Shown here one piece after another: positions 12,758 through 24,668 of a DNA stretch of 64,000 bases (position 1 is its first letter; every line of letters starts with the position of its first letter). The position numbers and the translations under genes were made by a program. The notes beneath the pieces were generated by a model. That model was given only the letters and a program-made list of their open reading frames with translations, was not told the DNA's origin and made no database searches. This DNA comes from Pictodentalium vernedei (taxonomy: Eukaryota; Mollusca; Scaphopoda; Dentaliida; Dentaliidae): the NCBI GenBank assembly GCA_031216915.1, contig CM062296.1, positions 149,903,340 to 149,967,339 of the forward strand, given 5' to 3'.

Positions 12758-15700
12758 TTTATAGTGTGTATAGCCCCATACTGTAAATCATTTATAATGT
12801 GTATAGCCTTATATTGTAAACCATTTATAGTGTGTATAGCCCTATATTGTAAACCATTTATAGTCTTATAACCCTATATTGTAAACCATTTATAGTGTGT
12901 ATAGCCTTATATTGTAAACCATTTATAGTGTGTATAATCCTATATTGTAAACACTTAATAGTGCGTATAGCCCTATGTTGTCAACGATTTATAGCGTGTA
13001 TAGCCCTATATTGTAAACCATTTATAGTGTGTATGGCTCTATATTGTAAACCATTTAAAGTGTGTATAGCCCAGTATTGTAAACCATTCATAGTGTGTAT
13101 AGCCCTATGTTGTAAACCATTTATAGTGTGTATAGCTCTATATTGTAAACCATTCATAGTGTGAATAACCCTATATTGTAAACCATTTAATGTGTGTATA
13201 GCCCTATATTTTAAACCATGTATAGTGTTATAACCATACATTGTAAAGCGTTTATACTGTGTATAGCACTATATTGTAAACCATTTATAGTGTGTATAGC
13301 CCTATATTGTAAACCATTTATAGCGTGTATAACCCTATATTGTAAACCATTTAAAGTGTGTATAGCCCTATATTTTAAACCATGTATAGTGTTATAGCCA
13401 TACATTGTAAAGCGTTTATAGTGTGTATAGCCCTGTATTGTAAACCATTTATAGTGTGTATAGCCCTATATTGTAAACCATTTATAGCGTGTATAACCCT
13501 ATATTGTAAACCATTTATAGTGTGTATAGCTCTATATTGTAAACCATTCATAGTGTGTATAGCCCTATATTGTAAACCATTTATAGTGTGTATAGCCTAT
13601 ATTGTACACCATTTATAGTGTTATAACCATATATTGTAAAGCATTTATAGTGTGTATAGCCCTATAGTGTAAGCCATTTATAGTGAGTATAGCCCTATAT
13701 TATAAACCATTTATAGTGTGTATAGCCCTATATTTTAAACCATTTATAGTGTTATAACCCTATATTGTAAACCATTTATAGTGTGCATAGCCCTATATTG
13801 TAAACCATTTATAGCGTGTATAACCCTATATTGTAAACCATTTATAGTGTGTATAGCCCTATATTGTAAACCATTTAAAATGTGTATAACTCTATATTGT
13901 AAACCATTTACAGTGTTATAATCCTATATTGTAAACCGTTTATAGTGTGTATAGCCCTATATTGTAAACCATTTATAGTGTGTATATCCATATATTGTAA
14001 ACCATTTATAGTGTGTATAGCCCTATATTGTAAACCATTTATAGTGTGTATAACCCTATATTGTAGACCATTTATAATGTGTATAGCCTTATATTGTAAA
14101 CCATTTATAGTGTGCATAGCCCTATATTGTAAACCATTTATAGTGTGTATAACCCTATATTGTAGACCATTTATAATGTGTATAACCCTATATTGTAAAC
14201 CATTTATAGTGTGTATAACCCTATATTGTAAACCATTTATAGTGTGTATAGCCCTATATTGTAAACCACTTATGTGTATAGCCCTATATTGTAAACCATT
14301 TATAGTGTGTATAACCCTATATTGTAAACCATTTATATTGTGTATAGACCTATATTGTAAACCATTTATAGTGTGTTTGGTCCTATATTGTAAACCATTT
14401 ATAGTGTGTATAGCCTTATATTGTAAACTATTTACAGTGTGTATAACCCGATATTATAAACATTTATAGTGTGTTTGGCCCTATATTGTAAACCCTTTAG
14501 TGTGTGTACCCTATATTGTAAACCATTTAGTGTGTATAGCCCTATATTGTAAACTATTTATACTGTGTATAGTTGTATATTGTAAACCATTTATAGTGTG
14601 TATAACCCTATATTGTAAACCATTTATAATATGTATAGCCCTATATTGTAAACCATTTATAGTGTACATAGCCCTATCTTGTAAACCATTTATAGTGTGT
14701 ATAACCCTATATTGTAAACCATTTATAGTGTGTATAGACCTATGTTGTAAACCATTTATAGTGTGTTTGGCCCTATACTGTAAACCACTTATAGTGTGTA
14801 TAACCCTATATTGTAAACCATTTATAGTGTGTATAACCCTATATTGTAAAACATTTAAAGTGTGTATGGCCTATATTGTAAACCATTTATAGTGTGTATA
14901 GCCTTATATTGTAAACCATTTATAGTGTGTATAGCCCTATATTGTAAACCATTTATAGTGTGTATAACCCTATATTGTAAACCATTTATAGTGTGTATAA
15001 CCCTATATTGTATACCATTTATAGTGTGTATAGATCTATGTTGTAAACCATTTATAGTGTGTATATCCATATATTGTAAACCATTTAGAGTGTGTATAGC
15101 CCTATATTGTAAACCATTTATAGTGTGTATAACCCTATATTGTAAACCATTTATAGTGTGTATAGCCCTATATTGTAAACCATTTATAGTGTGTATAGCC
15201 CTATATTGTAAACCATTTATAGTGTGTATAGCCCTATATTGTAAACCATTTATAGTGTGTATAACCCTATATTGTAAACGATTTATAATTTGTATAACCC
15301 TATATGGTAAAGCATTTATAGTGTGTATAGCCCTGTATTGTAAATCATTTATAATGCGTATAGCCTTATATTGTAAACCATTTATAGTGTGTATAGCCCT
15401 ATATTGTAAACAATTTATAGTGTGTATAGCCATATATTGTAAACCGTATATAGTGTATATAGCCCTATATTGTAAACCATTTATAGTGTGTATAACCCTA
15501 TATTGTAAACCATTTGTAGTGTGTATAGCCCTATATTGTAAACCATTTATAGTGTGCATAGCCCTATATTGTGAACCATTTGTAGTGTTATAACCCTATA
15601 TTATAAACCATTTATAGTGTGTGTAGCCCTATATTGTAAACCATTTATAGTGTGTATAACCCTATATTGTAAACCATTTGTCGTGTGTATAGACCTATAT

Positions 15701-15985
15701 TGTAAACCATGTATAGTGTGCTTGTCCCTATATTGTACACCATCTATAGTGTGTATAAACCTATATTGTAAATCATTTATAGTGTGTTTGGCTCTATATT
15801 TTAAACCATTTAGTGTGTATAGCCCTAGATTGTAAACTATTTATAGTGTGTATCGTCCTATATTGTAAGCGATTTATAGTGTGTTTGGCCCTATATTGTA
15901 AACCATTTATAGTGTGTGTAGTCCTATATTGTAAACCACTTATGGTGTGTATAGCTCTATACATTAAACCATTTTACGGCTCTAT
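12758..15985. repeat. 33-bp minisatellite, about 97 units
   Basis: The unit reads TATAGTGTGTATAGCCCTAT followed by ATTGTAAACCATT. Because 33 is a multiple of three and the unit lacks stops in one frame of each strand, long open frames arise on both strands: up to 243 codons plus (CIALYCKPFIV repeats) and 234 codons minus (AIHTINGLQYR repeats). A few units are 1-6 bp short, which breaks the frames. Blocks of several units repeat with shared variants (e.g. ATTGTAGACC near 14060 and 14160), so higher-order amplification has occurred. I do not regard the frames as genes. Confidence 0.97.
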
Positions 15986-16154
15986 ATGTTATGTGAAGTT
16001 GAATTGGGCCAATGTTTTTTGGCAGGTGGTGGGGGGCACCGAAAATGTTACAGTGTCAAGTCCCACGTCCCAGGCCTCCCGCGGCTACGCCACTAATAGA
16101 TACACCACACCTGGAATTCTGTATCGTGCGGGAATGTCATGCAAGAGATAGACA
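15986..16154. other. Short unique spacer with possible old element remnant
   Basis: Contains GGTGGTGGGGGGCACCG and GGCTACGCCACTAATAG, words resembling decayed MITE ends. No boundaries could be set. Confidence 0.3.
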
Positions 16155-16325
16155 TAATCGTCAAGGCGTTTGAATGGGTTAATATTTATCGCTCGAGTTT
16201 GGTTGGGGGCAAGGATACCACGAGAGACGAAGCCTCGAGTGGTATAATTCGCCAACCAAACGAGTTTGATAAACATTAATCCATTCAAACTGTTGTGTGG
16301 TTCTGTATGTATTACACACCTTTGC
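16155..16325. mobile_element. Foldback element, TGAATGGGTTAAT family
   Basis: Arms of about 39 bp: GTTTGAATGGGTTAATATTT... (from ~16168) and ...AAACATTAATCCATTCAAAC (to ~16291). The apex holds an inner hairpin ATACCACGAG/CTCGAGTGGTAT. The outer flank GTATGTATTACACACC resembles the GTGTAATA end of related copies at 25166-25335, 26208-26425, 34231-36017 and 36827-37634. Confidence 0.7.
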
Positions 16326-16640
16326 AGATTTCTTAAATAGGTCATTTTCTATAATACAAAGAAAGAATTAACCAGTCCTTCGTAGACGTAGATGAAATAA
16401 AATAAGAGGAAAATACAAAATAATTTTCACAATCAGGTGACCGGTTTTAATTGTTTCTTCCTACGCACGCATTGTGAACGTTCACTCAAAATTTCAACTT
16501 TCAATGCCTCACCACTTCGATCGATTAAACACTGTGAAACTTTAATACAACTTACGATCTTTTTATGCCTCAGTCTCATAGCATGAATTGTGAGTAGTTA
16601 ATGTGATCCCCATTAAGAAGTTGTCGTACTTTCACAACAA
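16326..16640. other. Unannotated spacer
   Basis: AT-rich. Nothing recognised. Confidence 0.4.
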
Positions 16641-16955
16641 AAAATGGCAAATCGTCACCGTGACAGTTTTACTGGTGGAGGGGGCCGGAGTACCCTGACA
16701 GAATCACCGAGCATCGACGAGCAACTGTCAGCTCCACAACATTCTAAGTCTGTTCAAGCAGGGTTACAGCGGTTGGAGACATGAGCACCATGGACGAGCA
16801 GCACGCCTTAGTACACGACGCCATTGTGCCACCATGTAGGCTACCGGGTTAAGGTGCCTTGCCGAAGGACACAACACGGGTCGTCCCGGACGGGGATCGA
16901 ACTCGGGACCTCTAGCAAAGAAGTCCAACAGTCTACCACTGAGCCACCGTGCTCT
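16641..16955 (-). mobile_element. tRNA-derived SINE, full head
   Basis: On the minus strand the element starts with a tRNA-like head. A box TGGCTCAGTGG lies at about 16936-16946. B box AGTTCGATCCC lies at 16893-16903. A conserved body follows (GTGTACTAAGGCGTGCTGC and a distal module ending near ACTGTCACGGTGACGATTTG). Boxes A and B fit RNA polymerase III internal promoters. Related body copies occur at 8094-8170, 21469-21670, 22490-22745 and 29674-29885. I cannot assign a named SINE family. Confidence 0.8.
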
Positions 16956-17217
16956 ACAGAACCCATACAAATTCCAATGAATATCAACATATTTTGTATT
17001 TTAGATTTGTATTTAGATTTGTATTCAGATTTTGGTGATCAAAAAGCTTGCTCACGCAATGTCATTTGTTCGAAGTGACGTCACTCAAAGACGCTTTCAG
17101 ATTCTGTCTAAATTATTCTTAGTTTGCATGTCTGTCATTGCCATGCTATATTTTAACCCGTTTAGTTGTTCAATCCATATTCAGTATTGTTCGCGTACAT
17201 AAAATATATTAGAAAAG
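16956..17217. other. Unannotated spacer
   Basis: Nothing recognised. Confidence 0.4.
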
Positions 17218-17381
17218 AAGGCATGTCAACCGGTACCCGTACCGGTACCGGTACCGCCGGTTCCCTCATGCTCCAACCGGCACCGGTACTGAAGCTTTTG
17301 TCCCACCGGTACCAGGACAAAATTACGTTACGGGGAAATTCCTAACTGAACGAGGGTAAACGGGCTAATAATTCGGCACCG

Positions 17382-17433
17382 GAGTTCCAATGTGTTCTAT
17401 GTGCCTTCTGGCACATAGAACACATTGGAACTC
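17382..17433. repeat. Perfect 24-bp-arm hairpin (GTTCTATGTGCC family)
   Basis: Arm GAGTTCCAATGTGTTCTATG-TGCC at 17382-17405, loop TTCT, exact complement at 17410-17433. The same hairpin is at 41618-41683, with damaged copies at 19824-19900 and 62438-62502 and a half copy at 26106-26143. Confidence 0.9.
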
Positions 17434-17620
17434 AGAGGGACGAATTGTGTATAGCACACTTACACGACATACTTTCAGTTTATTTGTGAGTGAACATATC
17501 AAAACACTACAGAGGGGCATGTTCTGTCTGTGCCACCACCTCGATAGGGACGATTATTTTAACTTTCCAAAAGTGGCATCAGAGACAAAGAAAGCAGTGT
17601 CATCGGCTACTTCAAAGAAA

Positions 17621-17699
17621 TTATTCTGTGGCGACTTCAAAGTAATCATAAAGCACGATTTGTGTGCTTTATGATTACTTTGATGTCGCCGCAAAATAA
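17621..17699. repeat. 36-bp-arm hairpin
   Basis: 17621-17656 and 17664-17699 are complementary with 3 mismatches, separated by GATTTGT. It lies in the centre of the 17218-17890 element and probably forms the inner part of its foldback. Confidence 0.8.
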
Positions 17700-18115
17700 C
17701 TTGTACGATGCCATGTTTGTCTTTGCGATCTTGGGGACTGGGATGGTTTAAATACGAATTTCCCCCATCTGATTGTGTTGTCACCGAATTGTTGACTTGT
17801 CCCGGTACCGGTACCGATTTCGACGGAACAGGCTCTCTCCCGTCCCGGTAGCGGTTATGTTGGTACCGGCGGTACTTTGACATGCCTGCTGTATAGTACC
17901 CGAGTTTCTTCGGCAATTACAGAAACTCAGATACTATAATCCATAGACCGCTAATACCCACTCACAGCAACAAAATAAATCGTCCATTGTTTTGGAATGA
18001 GTTCATGTATCCCCGGAAATATGACTGGTTCCATTCTGATGTTGAAAAAGTGCAAAAACCTGTATCACACTCTTTTTTTTATTTTGTATCACACATTTGA
18101 GAATGATATGAACAA

Positions 18116-18245
18116 ACCTTAATCTTAAGTGGATGCGTAATACATATAAAGAACCGCACATACGTTTGAATGGATTTATAATTATCGGGCGAGATTGCCT
18201 TGGCACAGGATATCACGAGAGCCGAAGGCTCGATGATCGAATTTC
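18116..18245. mobile_element. Decayed foldback element (TGAATGG family)
   Basis: GCGTAATACATATAAAGAAC, CGTTTGAATGGATTTATAAT and an apical hairpin ATCACGAGAGCCGAAGGCTCG match the 16155-16325 copy. Only one arm is clear. Confidence 0.55.
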
Positions 18246-19149
18246 AAATATTGACTGAACTGCGGGGAATAACGCCAGAAAAGTTTTTAAATAGCGAATA
18301 CGTTTAGCACACTCCATCATTGTATGCCCAGTTGTGGAAAGTATTTGTCAAGAATCAAGCAGTGAGAATGTTACTTTTATTTTGTAAATTTTTTACTTGG
18401 ATCTGATTGTTTAAATATTCCTTGTAAACAAATCTAACTGAGGAACTTGGAATTTCCAAGCGATCTCGACTCCGGTACATTCGCCCACTGATTGACGTGA
18501 TTTATGTAGACGGGTTCCTTTTCTGTTTACGTTGGAAATGAAATCGAGTGTGGTTTGTATCACATCTGCGATACAACTTTATTTTTACCGCACTGCCAGA
18601 ACAGTGGAAATATCGTGTATTACATTAATAGGTGTGATAAAGCATCTTATTCGACGCTAGGCGCCCAAGTGACGTTATTATGTGAATGAAATTCTTCGAC
18701 GCAAAACAGTGTCAAGGAAGAAAGGTATCCGACCGCGGGAAGGGATATTTTTCTTTAAACATTTCAGATTCATTCAGTCAATTCAAGTTAAACTTTAATC
18801 GTGGCATGAATACAGAACACAAGTCGGATAGAGTACGGGGGACAGGAATCAATAACTTTTGGTGGAGTTTGTCCTGTATTTCACACTCACCCTCGGCAAT
18901 CAAAACATACGAGGAAAAACATCACCTCTCGTCGTTGATTCTCGTCTCCAGCCTCGTTGTGTTTTGTTGTGTTAGTCTGTGTTAATCACACAGACTGTTG
19001 TTTTTGTTTTTGTATGGTTTCATTTTCTGTTCTCCCCCCCCCCCCCCCCTTCTTCTTCTTCTGTCCGCATGATAACTCAAATATGAATCTTCTTGTGTTG
19101 TTGCTGCTTTTTGGCATACTGACAGACGGTCACTGGTGATCGGCCATCT
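18246..19149. other. Unannotated spacer with poly-C and (TTC)n
   Basis: C-run at about 19035-19049 followed by TTCTTCTTCTTCTG. No gene recognised. Confidence 0.45.
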
Positions 19150-20400
19150 ATGTTTTTCAGACCCATGGGGTATTGGTGTGTCCGCGGGGGTGTTTTTAAA
19201 GTGGGTCACGCTTTTCTTTCAAGCATGGTTTGGCCTGTGGATCTGGGACAACACTAAATGAGTCGAAACTGAATGGATGTTCAAAATGTGGGTCAAGGTC
19301 ATTGAGATCACCAAAGGGACATTCAGTGCATTTTTTAAGAATTGCTGGAAATTGCATTTTATATACCCTTAACGCATCCCAGAAGTCTCTGCATGTATTT
19401 TTACATTCAAAAGTGGACGGGTCGAAACATTTCAAAGTTGATCATGCTCATATTTCAACACCAGTTTGACCTATGGACCTGAAACCAACACCAAATGAGT
19501 CGAAACTCAACGAGGGTTCAACATATGGGTGAAGGTCACTTGGAGTCGCCAAGAGATTATTGTGTAAAGGTGTGTATTTTTCAGAATTGTTGGACATCGA
19601 ATTTTACAACTCTGTAATTAAAGTCCATACATGTATTTTTTCACTTGAGAAGTGGACGTGGGACGAACATTTTTGAAAGTGGGTTACTGCTGGAAATCGC
19701 ATTTTATGAAATCTAAGGTATTTTTTCGAAGTTCATACATTTAATTTTACGTTGAAAAAATGACCGGGGTGAAACTTTTTGAAAGTGGGTCACGCCCATA
19801 TTTCAAACGTGGTATGGCATATCGTCTCTTGAGTTCCAATGTGTTCTATGTGCCTACTGGCAGTCTACTGGCACATATAACACATTGAAACTCAGGGGAT
19901 GATATGCACCTGGCCTCACTACCATATGAGTCGAAATGCGATGGAGGTTCAAAATATGAATCAATGTCACTGGGCTCACCTAGGGGTCACTGTGTGCAAT
20001 TTTCATAATTGCTGGAAATTGCATTTATAACCTCCAAATACATTCCCCAAGTTCATAAATGCATTCCATCAGCCACTTTCAAACTCTTTGGCTCCGGTCT
20101 ATTTGCAGAGCATGATATAATTTAAGGCTACAAAATAGACCAAGACATACATTTTGAAAGATGTTCATGCTGATATCTCAAGCATAGTATGACATTATCA
20201 ACTTGAACCTTTGAAAATCAAGATGAAACTCATTGGAGTTTCAAAATATGTTCCAAGGTCTTTCGAGTCATTCTGTGGTAATTGATTACATATTGCAGAG
20301 ATAATGGTAATCACACTTTAGACCCTAAGTAATTTTCTATGCATAAAAGGAACAGGGTCAAAATTTAAAAAACAGACATACTTACTTGAACTGGGACCAA
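19150..20400. repeat. Degenerate ~236-bp satellite, 4-5 monomers
   Basis: GTGGGTCACGC at about 19200 recurs as GTTGATCATGC (19437), GTGGGTTACTGC (19680, truncated), GTGGGTCACGCCC (19785) and GATGTTCATGCTG (20159). Shared words are ATGAGTCGAAACT, TTGCTGGAAATTGCATTTTA and TTCAAAATATG. Monomers are strongly diverged, so the array is old. A hairpin element has inserted at 19824-19900. Confidence 0.75.
19824..19900. repeat. Hairpin element with duplicated loop
   Basis: Arms TGAGTTCCAATGTGTTCTAT and ATAACACATTGAAACTCA match the family at 17382. The loop has expanded to hold a second TACTGGCA. Confidence 0.85.
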
Positions 20401-21468
20401 TACAGGGTTTGAAAATGAGAGGAAGGGGATGGGGGTCAGTGCATTTTTTTTTTTTTTTAATTATTTTTGTGTTTTGCGTGAAAATCTTCAAACGCAGTAC
20501 ACATCAATGTATTTCTGGCTTTTTTTCAATATCTGTTTTGATTCCATTATAGAATACGTTAAATGGTGTGCACAGAAGTTATTTTTGGCTTCTTGAACAT
20601 TTTTATTTGATTCCTGTATAAAAATCTTCAAATGCTGTTTACACAAACACTTTAGTGATTTCCTAACCCTTTGAACTTTAGTGGTATTTTCCATACCAGT
20701 TCAATGGAAGCAATTAGAAGAGTCCATATTCATTAGATGGAGTAGACCAATCAATATTTTCAACGCTCAGCCCCTACCACACACATTTACTGAACAGCCA
20801 TCCTATTTAATGACGTTATGACGTATCATGTTCTTAGCAGGAAAAGCCGCCGCAGAGGTTCAAGGGGTTAAATATGTTTTACTCCCGAAATCTCCATACT
20901 TCTCTTTCTGTGTAGTTTAGTCCTGAGACTTCGTCCATTTTCACACAGAATCAAATTTACAGATCACCGTGAATTCTGTTCTCGAGTTACCTATGTCTAT
21001 TTTCCTATTCCGAAGCCCCGCAAACTTCTTCACTTCGGAGTATATGTCATTCACAAGGTGGAACCACTGGTGTAGACTATATTTGTCTTTAATGGCTCAA
21101 AGACAATCTTGAATATGACTATATTTGTTTGGGAATTTTTTTCAACCCCTGACATGCGGCCAAAGACGTTGCTACGTCCCCCACCCAACTCACACACCAG
21201 CATTCGTCAAATTTAGAATAGCTGGAAGTTCGAAGAACAAAAAAGGTGGGGAATTTCAGATATGGCACTGGTGGAATTGTTCAAAACATGTCTAGAATTT
21301 AGCCAAAATATGGAGTTTTTGAACTGAAGGAAGTGAAAGTTCTCCAAATACTCACTGAAAATCAGTTAACATTTAAGTGCCTGGACAATTGTCCCTTATT
21401 TCCACCTGACCACATCCTGAACACGTCCAGTGGTTTAACAGGGATTTTTCACTTAATTCCGATTGTCT
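20401..21468. other. Unannotated spacer
   Basis: T-run near 20447. AT-rich DNA without gene or repeat signature. Confidence 0.4.
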
Positions 21469-21670
21469 ACCTGGGGCACAGTGGCGCTGTGTACTAAGGC
21501 GTGCTGCACGTCGATGGTGCACCTGTCTTCAACCAATGCTAACCCTGCTTATGTAGAGTTAGTATAATTGGGAGTCTGATGTTGCATGCCGTTGCTCTGT
21601 GGTTCTCTCCGGCTTCCTACATCTGTAAAATTGTCAGACACGAGATGACTCTGGCTGTCGAAAGTATCGT
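21469..21670 (+). mobile_element. SINE body copy without recognisable head
   Basis: GGCGCTGTGTACTAAGGCGT, GCTGCACGTCGATGGTGCAC and the distal TCTCCGGCTTCCTAC match, in reverse orientation, the body of the SINE at 16641-16955. Confidence 0.75.
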
Positions 21671-22489
21671 TAAACTCCAATAAGTATATAAAAATGATTT
21701 CTAGACAAGTCTTGGCTACATATGTAATTTGTTTTTTTCCTGCAGGAGCTACCTATGATGGCATATAGAAGCACCTGTTCTGAGGTCGTAAAGGTCTCAA
21801 ATAGGCCTTTAAGTGTTAAAACCCCCAAATATTGATTTGCAGTTGGAATTTGTGACTGCAGTCAAGAGGGGTAAAAAAAATATAATTCTTTCTTTCATAA
21901 CGTATAGTTTTGACTCAAGAGGTTTTGGGCAGGTGGTGCCTATGGAATACCCCACTTTTGGAAATTACATTGAGGTAGTCGGAATTCTGCGTACCGGGGG
22001 GGGGGGGTGGAAATATAGAGGTTGACACCCTTCTCCGTCCGATACGCATTAGCAACATTCCTGCATGTGCCATTGTGCGCATCTGTCATTACCAGAAACG
22101 CATTCCCAATCATGTTCTCCGAGTAGGACATTACAGTGCGGCAGCCGTCGACTGGACGTAATCCACATGTGGGCAGTGATGTCCACGCATGCATTTACCA
22201 GGTAATACTAATCATCATCAATTTTTGCCCAGTGCATCATTAATTAATTTTTTGATGTTTATTCCTATGATAAGTGTTTGGAATCTAATATTATTGTGTC
22301 CGTGGAAACATTGTCCACCTCTGGAAAGTGACCAGTCCACGGCGACCGTATTGTTCACACAGAAGGAAAGCCAAAATGAAAGAAAATATAATAATACGCA
22401 ATATACTTAATTTAAATAAATATATTCTTATTTTATTGTATGCATTTTAAATCTAAATGTATATATACCTTTCTTTATTTAGTGGGTCT
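21671..22489. other. Unannotated spacer with poly-G
   Basis: G-run near 21999-22008. The region around 22030-22210 has no recognised element. Confidence 0.4.
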
Positions 22490-22745
22490 GACCACTCTAA
22501 CACGTGAGCAGCAATGGTCTGGCTCTCCAGCTTACTATAACAGCACAAGCAGAGTTAACAGCGTTTGAAGGAAAGTGCATCATACACGCCTTTGTACACC
22601 TCGCTTCAGTGCACCCCATGCGGGAAATCGGGATTACTTGCCTCCCTTGAACTTAGAACAGGTGGCACGGGTCAGGATCGAACAGTCGAATTCCGGTTTA
22701 AATTCCAATGCTCTAACCAATGGGTCACTGTGATCCCATAACTAA
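22490..22745 (-). mobile_element. tRNA-derived SINE (diverged subfamily)
   Basis: On the minus strand: head GGGATCACAGTGACCCATTG with a one-mismatch A box, B box GTTCGATCC (22674-22682), then body words GTGCACTGAAG, GTGTACAAAGGCGTG and GCTGTTAACTCTGC, parallel to the SINE at 16641. Its 5' end runs directly into the 25-bp array. Confidence 0.7.
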
Positions 22746-23214
22746 TGAGTCACTGTGATCCCATAACCAATGTGTCATTGTGATACCATAACCAATGAGT
22801 CACTGTGATCCCATAACCAATGAGTCACTGTGATCCCATAAGCAATGAGTCACTGTGATCCCATAACCAATGAGTCACTGTGATCCCATAACCAATGTGT
22901 CATTGTGATCCCATAACCAATGAGTCACTGTGATCCCATAACCAATGAGTCACTGTGATCCCATAACCAATGAGTCACTGTGATCCCATAACCAATGAGT
23001 CACTGTGATCCCATAAGCAATGAGTCACTGTGATCCCATAAACAATGTGTCATTGTGATCCCATAACAAATGAGTCACTGTGATCCCATAACCAGTGAGT
23101 CACTGTGATCCCATAACCAATGGGTCGCTGTGGTCCCATAACCAATGAGTCAGTGTGATGACATAACCAATGAATCAATGGGATCCCATAACCAAGAGTC
23201 AATGTGATCCCATA
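22716..23214. repeat. 25-bp tandem array, about 20 units
   Basis: The unit is ATAACCAATGAGTCACTGTGATCCC on the plus strand, so 25 bp (20-base core ACCAATGAGTCACTGTGATC). Its complement is the first 25 bases of the adjacent SINE head, including the A-box-like segment. The first unit retains the SINE reading AATGGGTCAC and later units read AATGAGTCAC. This supports expansion out of the SINE 5' end. Confidence 0.9.
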
Positions 23215-23871
23215 AATGAACTACCATAGCTTTAAGTACCGTAGATTATCAAGGGTCGGAAAGGTAGTTGCTTAATTCTTAATATTTTGACAGCCTTTTT
23301 AGGATTTATTAATGAACTTTATTGATTAAATACTTTATTTTAGGGGAACAAATGGTACGGGAAACGAAACGACCCCACGCTGGGCGTATTGGCCCATTAT
23401 TTGTTTCGGCAAGGCATTTATACCTTTGCCTATAACACGAATAGCTGACGACAATCGTCGCCCCAAAAATCATGGAACAATTAAAAAATTCCCGTTTTAA
23501 ACTTCAAAAACATAGCTTATGACCACTCATTAGAACGAGCTCGTTCAAAGTAGTGGCCATAGCCTATATTTTCAGGCGAAAAACTGAAATATTAAAATTT
23601 CAGATGACGATGTTTTTTTTATTTTCAATAGCATTGGTAAGTTTTCGGCGTGGCTTTTGGTGAGGGTTGTTTCACGTGGGAACTCCGGGAAGACAAGCAA
23701 TGTCTGTTTACTGTGGTAAACAAGCTCTGTTTTACTGGTAAAATAGGACTCGGCCATCATTTTAAACTGGACGACATGGTTATAAATGGTAAGAAATCAT
23801 TAGATGAACTTGACTTTATATCTGTGTTGCAGTCATGATTAACCATTGTTCACAAATATGTGTCCTTCAAC
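23215..23871. other. Spacer with dispersed repeat shared with ~8270-8310
   Basis: The 23507-23546 block matches 8270-8310. No gene recognised. Confidence 0.45.
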
Positions 23872-23889
23872 AATAAATAAACAAACGAA

Positions 23890-23944
<55 letters not shown>
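23872..23944. repeat. (AAAT)n microsatellite
   Basis: About 16 uninterrupted AATA/ATAA repeats. Confidence 0.98.
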
Positions 23945-23947
<3 letters not shown>

Positions 23948-24608
23948 TTCTTCCTGTATACTCCGCCTTCCCCTACCTGCCAAGCTGATCACTTAAAAAT
24001 AAAATACCACCAGCGAGGTTCACTAAGGCCCAAATCCCATAACACGTTATCCTCAGACTTGCAGCTTTTCAACTCGTCCCCGCCAGACCCATGCAACGTG
24101 TGTAACATAGACGATGTGATGAAATCATAAGTAGTATTTCATCTTTAACACCCCACCACCACTCCCCCCCCCCCCCCCACCCCCATCGTTTTGACAACAG
24201 AAACAATTTTAGGTTTCCAATTGAAATTCTCTCGGAGTAAATATTTTTGTCTTCGTTCTAATGTAACGCTGCTCAAGGTTGACCAAAATAAACATTCCTT
24301 CCTAAGGCTAAACAAAAGTAATCATTTGATTTTCAGGCAGCGGCGCATTCGTTTTTTCGCCCCGCGTTCGTCATATTTATTTCGGGGGCAAAATTCAAAA
24401 TGTACAAAACTATCATAGGGTGTGATTTAGGCGGCATTGCATCGCGATTTGTGATGCAATATGTCAAATACATTGATATGGTATTGTTATTCTCTTCGCG
24501 AAATGCGACACGATTCTCATTATGTGCAAAATAAATATTTATTTAACTTGTTGAGGGCTAGATTATGTTTGGAGGTCTGATTTTGTTCATAAAAAATAGT
24601 CATAAATT
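23945..24608. other. Unannotated spacer with poly-C
   Basis: C-run near 24165-24185. Nothing else recognised. Confidence 0.4.
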
Positions 24609-24668
24609 GTTTTATTACAAATTATTGGAGAGTGCCAAGAGGCACCCTCCAATAATTTGTAATAGAAC
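24609..24668. repeat. 28-bp-arm hairpin with GTGCC-N4-GGCAC centre
   Basis: 24609-24636 pairs with 24641-24668 with two mismatches around loop AAGA. The closing GTGCC/GGCAC is the same as in the hairpin at 17382. Confidence 0.85.

Larger units (their letters stand above)
17218..17890. mobile_element. Inverted-repeat element with CCGGTACC-rich ends
   Basis: Ends carry AGGCATGTCAA (about 17219) and its complement TTGACATGCCT (about 17877-17887). Both ends are followed inward by runs of CCGGTACC and by GGGGAAATTC. It therefore behaves as a ~670-bp terminal inverted repeat element. It contains two further hairpins (17382-17433 and 17621-17699). Open frames of 94-120 codons on both strands have no transposase motif that I recognise. 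Confidence 0.6.

Noticed and set aside
12895..15835. Long open frames of CIALYCKPFIV and INGLQYRAIHT repeats as a repetitive protein gene
   Set aside because: They come from a 33-bp period in both strands, break wherever a unit has an indel, and lack any non-repeat coding context.
17382..17433. microRNA precursor
   Set aside because: Perfect arms with a 4-base loop and several dispersed copies fit a foldback element better than a miRNA gene.
17554..17916. 120-codon minus frame as a transposase
   Set aside because: No zinc-finger, DDE or hAT dimerisation motif. It lies across a hairpin and the element's inverted end.
22716..23214. CRISPR-like array
   Set aside because: Direct 25-bp tandem units without spacers, in eukaryotic DNA. 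The same applies to the 33-bp array.
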